The position numbers were made by a program, and so were the translations under genes. A stretch of DNA of 64,000 nt from UMGS1370 sp046957575 (lineage in GTDB: Bacteria; Bacillota; Clostridia; Lachnospirales; Lachnospiraceae): assembly GCA_046957575.1 (NCBI GenBank), contig JBKUOG010000010.1:1-64000 (forward strand), given 5' to 3'. This document shows positions 9,587 through 18,234 of this stretch, in pieces (the first letter of the stretch is position 1; every line of letters begins with the position of its first letter). The notes beneath the pieces were generated by a model. It was not told the origin of the DNA. It searched no databases and saw only the letters and a program-made list of their open reading frames with translations.

Positions 9587-9643
9587 AAGGACCGCAAGTT
9601 TGTCCATTGTGAGGATACTCTCATGGTCAAATTTGCGGCCCTT
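9587..9643 (-). terminator. long imperfect hairpin between convergent genes
   Basis: The arms AAGGACCGCAAGTTTG and CAAATTTGCGGCCCTT pair with few mismatches and extend inward to a GTGAG/CTCAT tip. Read on the minus strand the hairpin is followed by CTTTTT, so it most likely ends the alr-to-DUF5107 operon. It may also stop the convergent activase-like transcript. Confidence 0.65.
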
Positions 9644-9669
9644 CTGCATAGTTCAACTATTTCAAAAAA

Positions 9670-11589
9670 TTAAAATGCTTTAAAATCATACCGGTACGGA
9701 ATTGGCGCTTTTATACTGTATAATTTTTCATATAATTCACTCCAAAGCTGTGAGACAGAGTCTTCGCCTTCGCGGATATCATCAATGGCAAGTCCTCCGT
9801 CCTGTTCCAGACTCTCATAAGCTTTCTCATATTCTCCAAGTTCTTTTAACGCAGAAATATAATAAAACTTGAGTTTTCCCACCTTTTGTATATCCGGACT
9901 CTGTTTTTCAAAAAACTTGGTAATTTCTGCATATGCCTTGCCAAGATACAGAATCTTCAGCATTTCTTTTAAATAGGAGATACGTTTGGACTCCATTTTT
10001 AAACCTTGGACAGCCCATGCCACAGACTCCTCATACCGTTCTGTCAGCAGACAGATACATGCCAGTCCATGGCAGGACCATGGATTATTTTGCATATTCC
10101 AGGATTTTTCCAGGAATGTCTCTGCCATTTCATACTGTTCGTTCAAACAGCATCCGATCCCGGCATGGTAATATGCATACCAGTTTTCTTTGTTGGAAGT
10201 CTCCAAAGTGTCCAGGAGAAATCCTGCATTTTCACTGTCTATGAGAAATTCATCCGGTACATCCAAAGCAGATGGCTGATGCAAAACACCTGTGTCAAAA
10301 AATCTCTTCCACTGTTTCAGGGAATCGGATGCCAGCACAAACTCCAGATGCTTTGACCACTTTCCTCTCTCCTGCAGTGCCCCATAGCCGCTTCCCGCCA
10401 TCACAAGCTTTGCAGGTTGTTTTGCCATAGCCCTGGTTTCCTCTAATAGATTCTCCATCTGTTCAGAACGACAGAAACTTTCCAACATGCCGGTAATCGC
10501 CGTTATTCTTTCCTCATGGTTCATCTTATCACCTGTCAGCTTTACCGGCCCGTACTGCTCTATCCATTCCCAGGCAGTATGCGGCGCCATGGGAACGCAT
10601 CCGTACTGGGTCTTTCCCAGTCCTGCCTGGACTTCTGCGTATCTTCCTGCCTGTTCTGTCAGAAATTCCTGCCAATGATCCGACGCCTGTCCATTTCCCC
10701 AGGAAAACAGCTTTCTGCTTCTCAATCTTCTGGTTGATGCATGCAGCAGTCCATACCCATCTTTATTAAGGTTGGCAATAAATTTAGGCGTATCGTCAGG
10801 AATGTCAAAAAAATAGTCTACTGATTTAGGAATTTTCTTGTAGTCCGTAATATCAATACCATCTACCATAGGAATGTCTACTTTAAAAACAGCGCCGTCT
10901 GCATATGTAAATGCTTTTTTTGCAGGAACGGTGATCCTCCCGCCTTCATATTCCGGAACTGCCATATTGCTCCACCAATACATAGGAATCACTTCGCTGC
11001 TTTCATTGACCACTCTCATCCTGCAGTTTAAAAACCGATCTTCCTCCTCCAGCCAAAAATCCATCTGATACGGCACTTTTCTGATACGCTCATATTCATA
11101 TAGACGCAGAACAGGCGCTTTGGTACAAGTCTCAGTCACTGCGGTGTATAAAGGCGCTGTCGTATACGGATTGTGTCCGATCACCCCGATATTCCACTCC
11201 ACGCCGCCGCTGAACCATGCGTTTCGCACTGCCAGATTGCTAAACCGCAGCACATCATTGGTATAAAGCAGATTTTCCCCTGTCTCTTTATCCCAGAGTT
11301 CCCAGAGCCTTCCGCCGTACTCTATAAGAAATACGGCTTTTAAATACTGGTTTTCCAGTATGGCGGTTTTTACTTCTTTTTCTTTTAACTCTCTTGTGTA
11401 ACTATTGTACTGCCGATAAGGATAGGCATTTTTCCTGCGCCCATATCCTTCAAAAATCTCGTCTTCTTCATCCAGACAAAACTCCAGATGATTCTGAAGA
11501 ATGTGCTCCCCCAAAAGGTCTGGCACACAGGCTTCTTCCCCCAAATCCGCAGCCAGTATTTGCTTTGTTTCAAATCTAAGTTCCAGCAT
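9670..11589 (-). CDS. DUF5107-like protein with TPR C-terminus
   Basis: A 639-residue protein without signal peptide. The N-terminal part, roughly 60-350, resembles the DUF5107 family, a beta-rich fold akin to sugar mutarotases; motifs include FLIEYGGRLWEL, SGGVEWNIG and PMYWWSNMAVPE. The C-terminal part, roughly 440-620, is helical and looks like tetratricopeptide repeats. DUF5107 proteins often occur near glycan genes, but no reaction is known to me. It is the last gene of the alr-recJ-glyA run, 42 bases after glyA, with AAGGAG seven bases before the start. A role in sugar binding or turnover is only a guess. Confidence 0.65.
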   Translation of the reverse strand: MLELRFETKQILAADLGEEACVPDLLGEHILQNHLEFCLDEEDEIFEGYGRRKNAYPYRQYNSYTRELKEKEVKTAILENQYLKAVFLIEYGGRLWELWDKETGENLLYTNDVLRFSNLAVRNAWFSGGVEWNIGVIGHNPYTTAPLYTAVTETCTKAPVLRLYEYERIRKVPYQMDFWLEEEDRFLNCRMRVVNESSEVIPMYWWSNMAVPEYEGGRITVPAKKAFTYADGAVFKVDIPMVDGIDITDYKKIPKSVDYFFDIPDDTPKFIANLNKDGYGLLHASTRRLRSRKLFSWGNGQASDHWQEFLTEQAGRYAEVQAGLGKTQYGCVPMAPHTAWEWIEQYGPVKLTGDKMNHEERITAITGMLESFCRSEQMENLLEETRAMAKQPAKLVMAGSGYGALQERGKWSKHLEFVLASDSLKQWKRFFDTGVLHQPSALDVPDEFLIDSENAGFLLDTLETSNKENWYAYYHAGIGCCLNEQYEMAETFLEKSWNMQNNPWSCHGLACICLLTERYEESVAWAVQGLKMESKRISYLKEMLKILYLGKAYAEITKFFEKQSPDIQKVGKLKFYYISALKELGEYEKAYESLEQDGGLAIDDIREGEDSVSQLWSELYEKLYSIKAPIPYRYDFKAF

Positions 11590-11631
11590 TATTCTTCTCC
11601 TTATAATCCTGTAATTATCCTGGTATCATCT

Positions 11632-12879
11632 CTATTGGTAAATCGGATAGTTCTCACAGATCTTTGTAACCTCGCTCCGGATGTAATCTGCTTTCGCTTC
11701 AAAATCAGTGGCTGCCAGCCAGATACACTCTGCTATCTTGTCCATATCTTTCTCTACCAGTCCTCTGGAAGTAATGGCTGGTGTGCCAACCCGCACTCCG
11801 GAAGTCACAAACGGACTTCTTGGATCGTTGGGAACTGCATTTTTATTAAGGGTAATATATACTTCATCACACCGGTTCTGCAGCTCTTTTCCAGTCACTT
11901 CCATGCCCCGCAGATCAATTAACATCAAGTGGTTGTCCGTACCTCCGGTCAGTACTTTAAATCCCTGCCGCTCCAGTGCGGCTGCCAGTGCCCTGGCGTT
12001 CTTTACCACCTGCTCCTGATATACCTTAAACTCCGGTTTTAATGCTTCGCCAAAGCAGACTGCCTTTCCTGCAATCACATGCTCTAAAGGACCTCCCTGA
12101 GTTCCCGGAAAAATCGCTTTATTAAAGTTAAATTTTTCTGCTGCCTCTTTATTGGCCAGAATCATGCCGCCTCTTGGCCCTCTTAAGGTCTTATGGGTAG
12201 TGGTGGTCACCACGTCTGCATAGGGAACAGGACTGGGATGAATACCGGCAGCCACCAGTCCGGCAATGTGGGCCATATCGACCATCAGATACGCGCCTGC
12301 CTTGTCTGCTGCCTGACGGAACCGTTTAAAGTCAATGGTACGGCCATATGCGCTGGCGCCTGCCACAATTAATTTGGGCTTGTGCTCTACTGCCAGACGC
12401 TCCATCTCGTCATAGTCAATAAATCCCTCATCATTAACACCGTACGGCACAATGTTAAAGTAAAGGCCGGAAAAATTGACAGGGCTTCCATGAGTTAAAT
12501 GGCCTCCATGGTCTAAATTCATTCCCATCACTGTATCCCCTGGCTTTAACATTGCCACAAATACAGCCATATTGGCCTGCGCGCCAGAATGAGGCTGTAC
12601 ATTGGCATAATCGCAGCCAAACAGCCTTTTAGCCCTTTCAATCGCAATCGTTTCCACTTCGTCTACTGCCTCACAGCCGCCATAATAGCGTTTTCCCGGA
12701 TACCCTTCTGCATATTTATTGGTCAGCACAGTGGCCATTGCCATCATCACTGCTTCTGAAACAATATTTTCAGAAGCAATCAGTTCCAGATTGCGTCTCT
12801 GACGGGCGCACTCTTTTTCAACTGCCCTTCCAACCTCCAGATCCTGCTTGGTGAGAAACTTCATTACTTCATTTACCAT
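11632..12879 (-). CDS. glyA: serine hydroxymethyltransferase
   Basis: Interconverts serine plus tetrahydrofolate with glycine plus 5,10-methylene-tetrahydrofolate; PLP-dependent and cytoplasmic. The 415-residue protein shows LIASENIVS near the N-terminus, GYPGKRYYGG, SGAQANMAVF, and TTTTHKTLRGPRGG with the PLP lysine. Length is normal. I start at 12879 because AAGGAGG lies directly upstream of that ATG; the open frame extends to 12942 into the end of recJ. It follows recJ by about 60 bases in the same run. Confidence 0.96.
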   Translation of the reverse strand: MVNEVMKFLTKQDLEVGRAVEKECARQRRNLELIASENIVSEAVMMAMATVLTNKYAEGYPGKRYYGGCEAVDEVETIAIERAKRLFGCDYANVQPHSGAQANMAVFVAMLKPGDTVMGMNLDHGGHLTHGSPVNFSGLYFNIVPYGVNDEGFIDYDEMERLAVEHKPKLIVAGASAYGRTIDFKRFRQAADKAGAYLMVDMAHIAGLVAAGIHPSPVPYADVVTTTTHKTLRGPRGGMILANKEAAEKFNFNKAIFPGTQGGPLEHVIAGKAVCFGEALKPEFKVYQEQVVKNARALAAALERQGFKVLTGGTDNHLMLIDLRGMEVTGKELQNRCDEVYITLNKNAVPNDPRSPFVTSGVRVGTPAITSRGLVEKDMDKIAECIWLAATDFEAKADYIRSEVTKICENYPIYQ

Positions 12880-12938
12880 GTCTCTTTCCTCCTTTTTGTT
12901 TTGACATCGGTTCGCCTGAACCAGTCCACCTTTTATTT

Positions 12939-14669
12939 TCACGAAAACCGGTATTCTTTAATCACTGCCTGAAGAGTACGGTTTCCGTTGTATTCATTAA
13001 TCGTTGGATAATACACAATATCTATGAAATGATTTCCTGCAAGTTCCTCACAAAAAGCATCTCCATCTCCAAAAAACATTCCATCCATGGCAAATCCTCC
13101 AGGCGTTACCAGCGAAAGTTTGACTGCATTGCGGTTTTTTCCCAGCACCCGCACATTCCGGACAGACAGGCCCTTTTGGGCAAACTGTGGTTTCTCATTG
13201 CCGTTTCCAAAAGGTTCTAACTGCTCCAGTTCTTTGAGCAGGGATTCTTCTATGTATTCCAGGGGCATGGGAACATCTATCCAGACTTTGCGGACAAAAT
13301 CCTCTTCGGTTAAAACCGCATTTTCGTTGAGACGGAGGCGGAATTGTTCTACGTTTTCCTCTGGCAGGGAAAATCCTGCTGCCATGGGATGTCCGCCAAA
13401 CTTGGTGAGAAGATCCTTTACCTGCACCAGTCCCTCAAACATATGGTAGGCTTCTATGGATCGGCCCGATCCTTTTACCCCGTCTTCTGACTTTGTAAGC
13501 ACAAAGGACGGTTTCTGATATCTCTCCCGCAGCCGTCCGGCAACAATCCCAGCCAGGGATTCATGACAGTCCGGCAAAAAGATAACCAAAACCTTGTCTT
13601 TCGTAAACTGGCTTTCCACCTGCTCGATGGCTTCTTCTGTGCTTTTTAAGGTCATCTCTTTGCGCTGCTCATTTAAATCTTTTAAATCTCCTGCCAGTTG
13701 TTCTGCCATCTCTCTGTCTTCTGCCAGCAAAAGCTTTAATGCCGCCTTTGCTGTTTTCAAACGCCCCCCTGCATTTAAGCAGGGACCGATTACAAACCCG
13801 ATATGGTACGCGGTAAGGGCTTTCGGATCCAGGTTGTTTTTCCTGATCAGGCTTAACAGTCCCAGATTTTTTGTACTGCCAATGTGTTTTAACCCCTCCC
13901 TTACCACAATCCGATTCTCATCCTGCAGTTTCATCACATCTCCCACTGTGGCAATGGCTGCAAATTCCATCATTTCTTCCCATTTTGAAAGAGGAATGGA
14001 ATAGGATTCATATAAGGCCCTCATCAGCTTGTAGGCCACCATCCCACCGCAGATCTCCGGATAAGGATACAGGCTGTCCTGACGTTTGGGATTTACAACT
14101 GCATCTGCCGCAGGAAGAATATCACTGCCGTTTTCATCAGCCTGAATGTCATGGTGGTCCGTAACAATCACCGTCATTCCCATCTCTTTTGCCAGAAGAA
14201 TCTGATCAATGGCAGCAATTCCGTTGTCACAGGTCAGGATCGTGTCAATCCCGTCCTCTGCCGCCTGCCGGATAATGGCCTCATTGATTCCATAACCGTC
14301 CTTAATCCGATCCGGAATCCGGTAGTCCCCCTTTGCTCCTGCTTCTTTTAATGCCTTCAGGAGAATATATGTGGAACACACTCCATCAATGTCGTAATCT
14401 CCCACTACCCGTATCCGCTTCCCCTCTTCTATCTTCTTTCTTAGAATGGAAACTGCCCGATCCATGTCCGGCAAAAGGCCGGGGCTGTAAAGATCCGAGA
14501 TTGTCCCATACAGATACCGGGAAATTGCTTCCTCTTCTATGACATCCCGGTTGCGGATAATCCGCGCTGTCACCTGATTAATATGAAATTTTTCTGCTAT
14601 TTCTGCAAAATCTGCTCTCTTTGTCTGCACCATCCACTGGCTTGGCGCCCCTGTCTGTTTTTCTGTCAT
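12939..14669 (-). CDS. recJ: single-stranded-DNA-specific exonuclease RecJ
   Basis: A 5'-3' single-strand DNA exonuclease of the DHH phosphoesterase superfamily, acting in recombination and mismatch repair. The 576-residue protein has VVGDYDIDGVCST (motif I), TCDNGI, VTDHHD (the DHH motif), a DHHA1-type segment with GSGRS and FGGHPMAAGFS, and a C-terminal OB-like part. Size is normal. Its start overlaps the stop of the HAMP-receptor gene by four bases (ATGA), which suggests translational coupling. AAGGAG lies 14 bases upstream, somewhat far, which fits coupling. Confidence 0.93.
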   Translation of the reverse strand: MTEKQTGAPSQWMVQTKRADFAEIAEKFHINQVTARIIRNRDVIEEEAISRYLYGTISDLYSPGLLPDMDRAVSILRKKIEEGKRIRVVGDYDIDGVCSTYILLKALKEAGAKGDYRIPDRIKDGYGINEAIIRQAAEDGIDTILTCDNGIAAIDQILLAKEMGMTVIVTDHHDIQADENGSDILPAADAVVNPKRQDSLYPYPEICGGMVAYKLMRALYESYSIPLSKWEEMMEFAAIATVGDVMKLQDENRIVVREGLKHIGSTKNLGLLSLIRKNNLDPKALTAYHIGFVIGPCLNAGGRLKTAKAALKLLLAEDREMAEQLAGDLKDLNEQRKEMTLKSTEEAIEQVESQFTKDKVLVIFLPDCHESLAGIVAGRLRERYQKPSFVLTKSEDGVKGSGRSIEAYHMFEGLVQVKDLLTKFGGHPMAAGFSLPEENVEQFRLRLNENAVLTEEDFVRKVWIDVPMPLEYIEESLLKELEQLEPFGNGNEKPQFAQKGLSVRNVRVLGKNRNAVKLSLVTPGGFAMDGMFFGDGDAFCEELAGNHFIDIVYYPTINEYNGNRTLQAVIKEYRFS

Positions 14670-15643
14670 CCGTTCTCTTTGTTCTCCTTTGGAGTCTTAT
14701 TGTCTTTTTTGTCCTTCAGTCGCTTTTCAAGCCCCTCCATCTCATATAAAATCGCTGCAAAATCTCCATGGTAAGCGCTCTCTCTTTTTGAAGTCACATT
14801 TAAATTGCCATTTCCAATCTCTTTGATGATCCTTTTTTGATCTGCAGTCATGGTTTTTAAATTGCCGGCCAGAAGATTCACTGCATCCTCCATGGCCTGC
14901 ATTTCTCTGTCTCCGGAATGTTCCAGATGCACGTCCAGATTGCCGGCTGCCAGACGGGTAATTCCGTCTGCAATGTTTCCAACCGGCGCCGCAATCCCAT
15001 GAATCAGGGAAACCACGAACAAAGACAGCGCAGTTCCCAAAAAGAGAATCATGACGATCTTCCATCCAATCAGGCGGCTGTACAGATAATTTCCGTATTC
15101 GCTGGAAGCTTCTACACCGGCCTGATTTTTCTGTGCCAGATCATCCAGCACTTTGCTGGTTCCATCAAACAGCAGTCTGGACTCTCCCTGAAGCAGCTTT
15201 AATGCCTCGTGGGACTGATTTTTGCGGCTGTTTTCCAAAATTTCATCGCTGCATATCAGATAGCGATCCCATAAATCTTTGGCCTGATAGATTAAGTCGC
15301 TCTCGCCACCTCTTGCATAAAGAGCCATATAGTCTGCAAATGCCTGATCAATCATCTGCCGTTCCTGAAGGATTTCCGCCTCCAATGCCTTCATATCCTC
15401 TTCTTTGTCCGCCAGGGCATGATTGTGTTCTGCAATCCGGTAATCAGAGGTGCGAGTGTTCAGTTCTTCTGCTGCAATCACTGCAGGCGCCCAATATTCT
15501 GCAATATCCGTACTGGCCTGATTGATGGACTGGCTGGTGACAATCGCCACCAGTCCAATAGAAATCATGCCCAAAATACTGATTAATTCAATGGCAATCA
15601 GCCGCTTTTTAATACTCATTTTATTTTTCAAATATTCTTTCAT
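14666..15643 (-). CDS. four-helix-bundle/HAMP receptor without output domain
   Basis: A 325-residue membrane protein. TM1 spans about residues 14-35, an outside helical bundle 36-190 resembles the 4HB_MCP ligand domain, TM2 spans about 191-214, then a HAMP domain (APVGNIADGITRLAAGNLDV) and a second HAMP-like stretch (near 268-310). The protein ends in a Lys-rich tail. The MCP signalling hairpin, a kinase and a cyclase domain are all absent. It overlaps recJ by four bases and follows the amidohydrolase gene by 33 bases, so it is embedded in a housekeeping operon. It could signal through a separate partner, or be a shortened chemoreceptor. Confidence 0.7.
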   Translation of the reverse strand: MKEYLKNKMSIKKRLIAIELISILGMISIGLVAIVTSQSINQASTDIAEYWAPAVIAAEELNTRTSDYRIAEHNHALADKEEDMKALEAEILQERQMIDQAFADYMALYARGGESDLIYQAKDLWDRYLICSDEILENSRKNQSHEALKLLQGESRLLFDGTSKVLDDLAQKNQAGVEASSEYGNYLYSRLIGWKIVMILFLGTALSLFVVSLIHGIAAPVGNIADGITRLAAGNLDVHLEHSGDREMQAMEDAVNLLAGNLKTMTADQKRIIKEIGNGNLNVTSKRESAYHGDFAAILYEMEGLEKRLKDKKDNKTPKENKENG

Positions 15644-15676
15644 AATCCGTCCTGAATCATTCTTAATTTTTAATCA

Positions 15677-16909
15677 TTACCGTTTTAATAATTTCATGGC
15701 AAGCAGCGTCTGAAGCCGCACTCCCAGGGATAATACTCTTTCATCAATGTCAAACTGGTTATTGTGAAGAGGCGCGTCAATTCCCTTTTCTTTGTTAGCG
15801 CAGCCTAAATGGTAAAAGACACCAGGCGCTTTATTTAAAAAGAACGAAAAGTCCTCTACTCCCAGGCTTGGAAACTGTTTAAAATGAATGTGTTCCCTTC
15901 CCAGGCTTTCTGAAATGGTCTCAATAGCCACATCTACAATCTCATTGGTATTAATCAGCGCATCATAGCCAGGAGTAAACACTGCTTCCCCCTGTCCGCC
16001 GTAGGCCCTGCAGATGTCTTCTGTTACCTGTCTGATATAGTCCTTTGCCATCTGTCTGGTCTCCGGATCGGTTGTCCTTAAAGTCCCTTCCAGTTCCACA
16101 CAGTCTGCCATTACATTAGCCGCTGTACCGCCTTTAATGGTGCCTAAAGAAAATACTGCATTTTTAAATGGGGAAATTCTCCTGCTTACCAGAGTCTGAA
16201 GGCTCTGAATCACTGCCGCAGCTTCGGTAATGGCATCAATTCCGCCGTCCGGGTAAGCGCCATGGCAGCTTTTTCCTTTGATAATCAGATTTACTTCATC
16301 GGAAGAAGCATTTAAATCGTCATATTTAACCTCGACTTCCCCGTATTCATAGGTCGGCATCATGTGAAGCCCCAGAACATAGTCTACGTGAGGATTTTCC
16401 ATGCATCCTTCTTCTACCATCCGCTCTGCGCCTCCGCAGGTTTCTTCTGCCGGCTGGAAGAAGATTTTCAGGCTGCCGCTCCACTGGTTCTCGTACTTCT
16501 TTAACAGCCAGGCCACGCCCAGGGCAATGGTCATATGGGCATCATGGCCGCAGGCATGCATCACTCCCGGATTTTTCGAGCAGTAGGGACGGTTTTCATC
16601 TTCTGTCATCGGGAGTGCGTCAATATCCGCCCGGATTCCTATGGTTTTTGCACCATGGTTTTTTTCTGCCCCGTCAGTCCCTTTTCCTTCTACCAGGGCA
16701 ACAATTCCGGTATCCGCACAGGGATACTGATAGGAAATCCCCCACTGTTCCAGATATTCCCGGATCATCGCTCCCGTTTCGTGTTCCATGGTTCCCAGTT
16801 CCGGATGCTGGTGAAGCCGTCTGCGGATCTGAGTCAGCATGGGAAGCATTTCTTCCGTCCGGTCAGCAGTCCAGGCATCCGACCAAATCTCATGTTCTGT
16901 CAGGCTCAT
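15677..16909 (-). CDS. M20-family amidohydrolase (N-acyl amino acid/hippurate type)
   Basis: A cytoplasmic metal hydrolase of about 410 residues that should cleave N-acyl groups from amino acids. Metal-site motifs are visible: ACGHDAH, FFQPAEE, and GLHMMP, followed by the lid domain. I start at 16909 because GGGAGG is seven bases before it; the frame also opens with a TTG at 16924. The first 20 bases overlap the 3' end of alr, pointing to coupled translation. Substrate is unknown; N-acetyl-diaminopimelate deacetylase is a related option given the alr neighbour. Confidence 0.85.
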   Translation of the reverse strand: MSLTEHEIWSDAWTADRTEEMLPMLTQIRRRLHQHPELGTMEHETGAMIREYLEQWGISYQYPCADTGIVALVEGKGTDGAEKNHGAKTIGIRADIDALPMTEDENRPYCSKNPGVMHACGHDAHMTIALGVAWLLKKYENQWSGSLKIFFQPAEETCGGAERMVEEGCMENPHVDYVLGLHMMPTYEYGEVEVKYDDLNASSDEVNLIIKGKSCHGAYPDGGIDAITEAAAVIQSLQTLVSRRISPFKNAVFSLGTIKGGTAANVMADCVELEGTLRTTDPETRQMAKDYIRQVTEDICRAYGGQGEAVFTPGYDALINTNEIVDVAIETISESLGREHIHFKQFPSLGVEDFSFFLNKAPGVFYHLGCANKEKGIDAPLHNNQFDIDERVLSLGVRLQTLLAMKLLKR

Positions 16910-18080
16910 ACTCTTTCCTCCCAATCATCGTCTTTATTTCTGTAATCTTTCCGTCTTTTTTATAGATTCTGGCCGGTCTCTGGGTTAAGCGGGACACAAT
17001 ATCGTTTTTATTGGTTTCCGCCAGAATGCTGATCTCCTGAATATTCAAGGTATTGCCGGTTCCGTCTCCGTAAATGATAACTTCATCGCCTATTGCCGCT
17101 TCTGGTACGTCTCCCAAATCCATCATGCACTGATCCATGCAGAGCACGCCTACAATGGGAACTCTTTTTCCATGAATTGTAACCATGGCCTTCCCTCTTA
17201 AGTTTCTGGGATAGCCGTCTGCATACCCAAAGGGCAGGGTGCCGATGCGGGTATCCCGTTCTGCCCGCCACATAAAATCATAGCTGACTCCCTCTCCTGC
17301 CTTTATCTCTGTAATGTGGTTAATCTTCGTCTTAAAGGTAAGCGCCTGCTTAATATCCAGATGGCCTTTATGAAATCCCTTTAGCCCATAGATAATTGCG
17401 CCCGCCCGAATCATGTCCATCCGGTACTGGGGATAATCTACCGATGCAATGGAATCTGCCAGATGGCAGCATGGAATTTCCACGCCTCTGTCCTTCAGCG
17501 CCTGAATGACGCGGCAGAAGTCTTCATACTGCTTTTTGTTGGATTCATCATCTAAGAGCACCAGGTGGGAGAAGATTCCTTCAATCCGGATTCCTTCCAT
17601 ATGGCTGATTTCTTCAATGGCGTCCAGGCTTTCTCTGGTATCCGGAAACCCCAGACGGTGAAATCCTGTATCATATTTAATATGTACTCCTGCAGTCTTC
17701 CCCTTCTTCTTTGCCAGTTCCGATAATGCTTTCGCCTGTTTAAATGTGTCGATTGTCTGAAGAATGCCGTAATCCAGCACATAAGGGAAATATTCCTCTG
17801 CTGTCAGTCCCATAATCAGTACCGGATACTCCGGGTAGGCTTCTTTTAATTCCATTGCTTCTGACAGAGCTGCTACGCAAAGTAAATCGCCGCCATTGTC
17901 CATAATCGCCGGAGCAATTCCTACTGCCCCATGCCCATAGCCGTTGGCTTTTACAACCGCTGCAATTTTTACGTCCTTTCCGACCATGGCACGAATCTGC
18001 TTTACATTCTCTGCAATTCTGTCTAAGTTTACTTCAATTACTGTTTCCCTGTAAATTGGTAATGTGTTCATGGATTCCAT
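16890..18080 (-). CDS. alr: alanine racemase
   Basis: Interconverts L- and D-alanine for peptidoglycan; PLP-dependent and cytoplasmic. The 396-residue protein has AAVVKANGYGHG with the PLP lysine, RAGAIIYGL, the catalytic tyrosine segment GVSYDF, GTLPFGYADGYPR, and MDQCMMDLG. I choose 18080 (AAGGAGA nine bases upstream) over the longer frame start at 18182, whose first 34 residues do not look like the family. It is the first gene of the run that continues to 9670. No convincing promoter was found upstream, only the terminator of the preceding gene at 18154-18197. Confidence 0.94.
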   Translation of the reverse strand: MESMNTLPIYRETVIEVNLDRIAENVKQIRAMVGKDVKIAAVVKANGYGHGAVGIAPAIMDNGGDLLCVAALSEAMELKEAYPEYPVLIMGLTAEEYFPYVLDYGILQTIDTFKQAKALSELAKKKGKTAGVHIKYDTGFHRLGFPDTRESLDAIEEISHMEGIRIEGIFSHLVLLDDESNKKQYEDFCRVIQALKDRGVEIPCCHLADSIASVDYPQYRMDMIRAGAIIYGLKGFHKGHLDIKQALTFKTKINHITEIKAGEGVSYDFMWRAERDTRIGTLPFGYADGYPRNLRGKAMVTIHGKRVPIVGVLCMDQCMMDLGDVPEAAIGDEVIIYGDGTGNTLNIQEISILAETNKNDIVSRLTQRPARIYKKDGKITEIKTMIGRKEYEPDRT

Positions 18081-18153
18081 TATATGCACTCTCCTTCTAA
18101 ATTGCAAAACAAATTTTTTCACTCCTTCATCCTTATTGTGTCTGCATATTCTG

Positions 18154-18197
18154 AAAAAAGCCGCAAAACCACCTGCTTTCAAGTGATTCTGCGACTT
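18154..18197 (-). terminator. rho-independent terminator of the lyase/surface-protein operon
   Basis: On the minus strand GTCGCAGAATCACTTG pairs with CAGGTGGTTTTGCGGC around a short AAAG loop, followed by TTTTTT. It lies 38 bases beyond the stop at 18235 and separates that operon from alr. Confidence 0.88.
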
Positions 18198-18234
18198 TTC
18201 TGCATAATCTGATGATTATCAAATCTGTTTTTTG

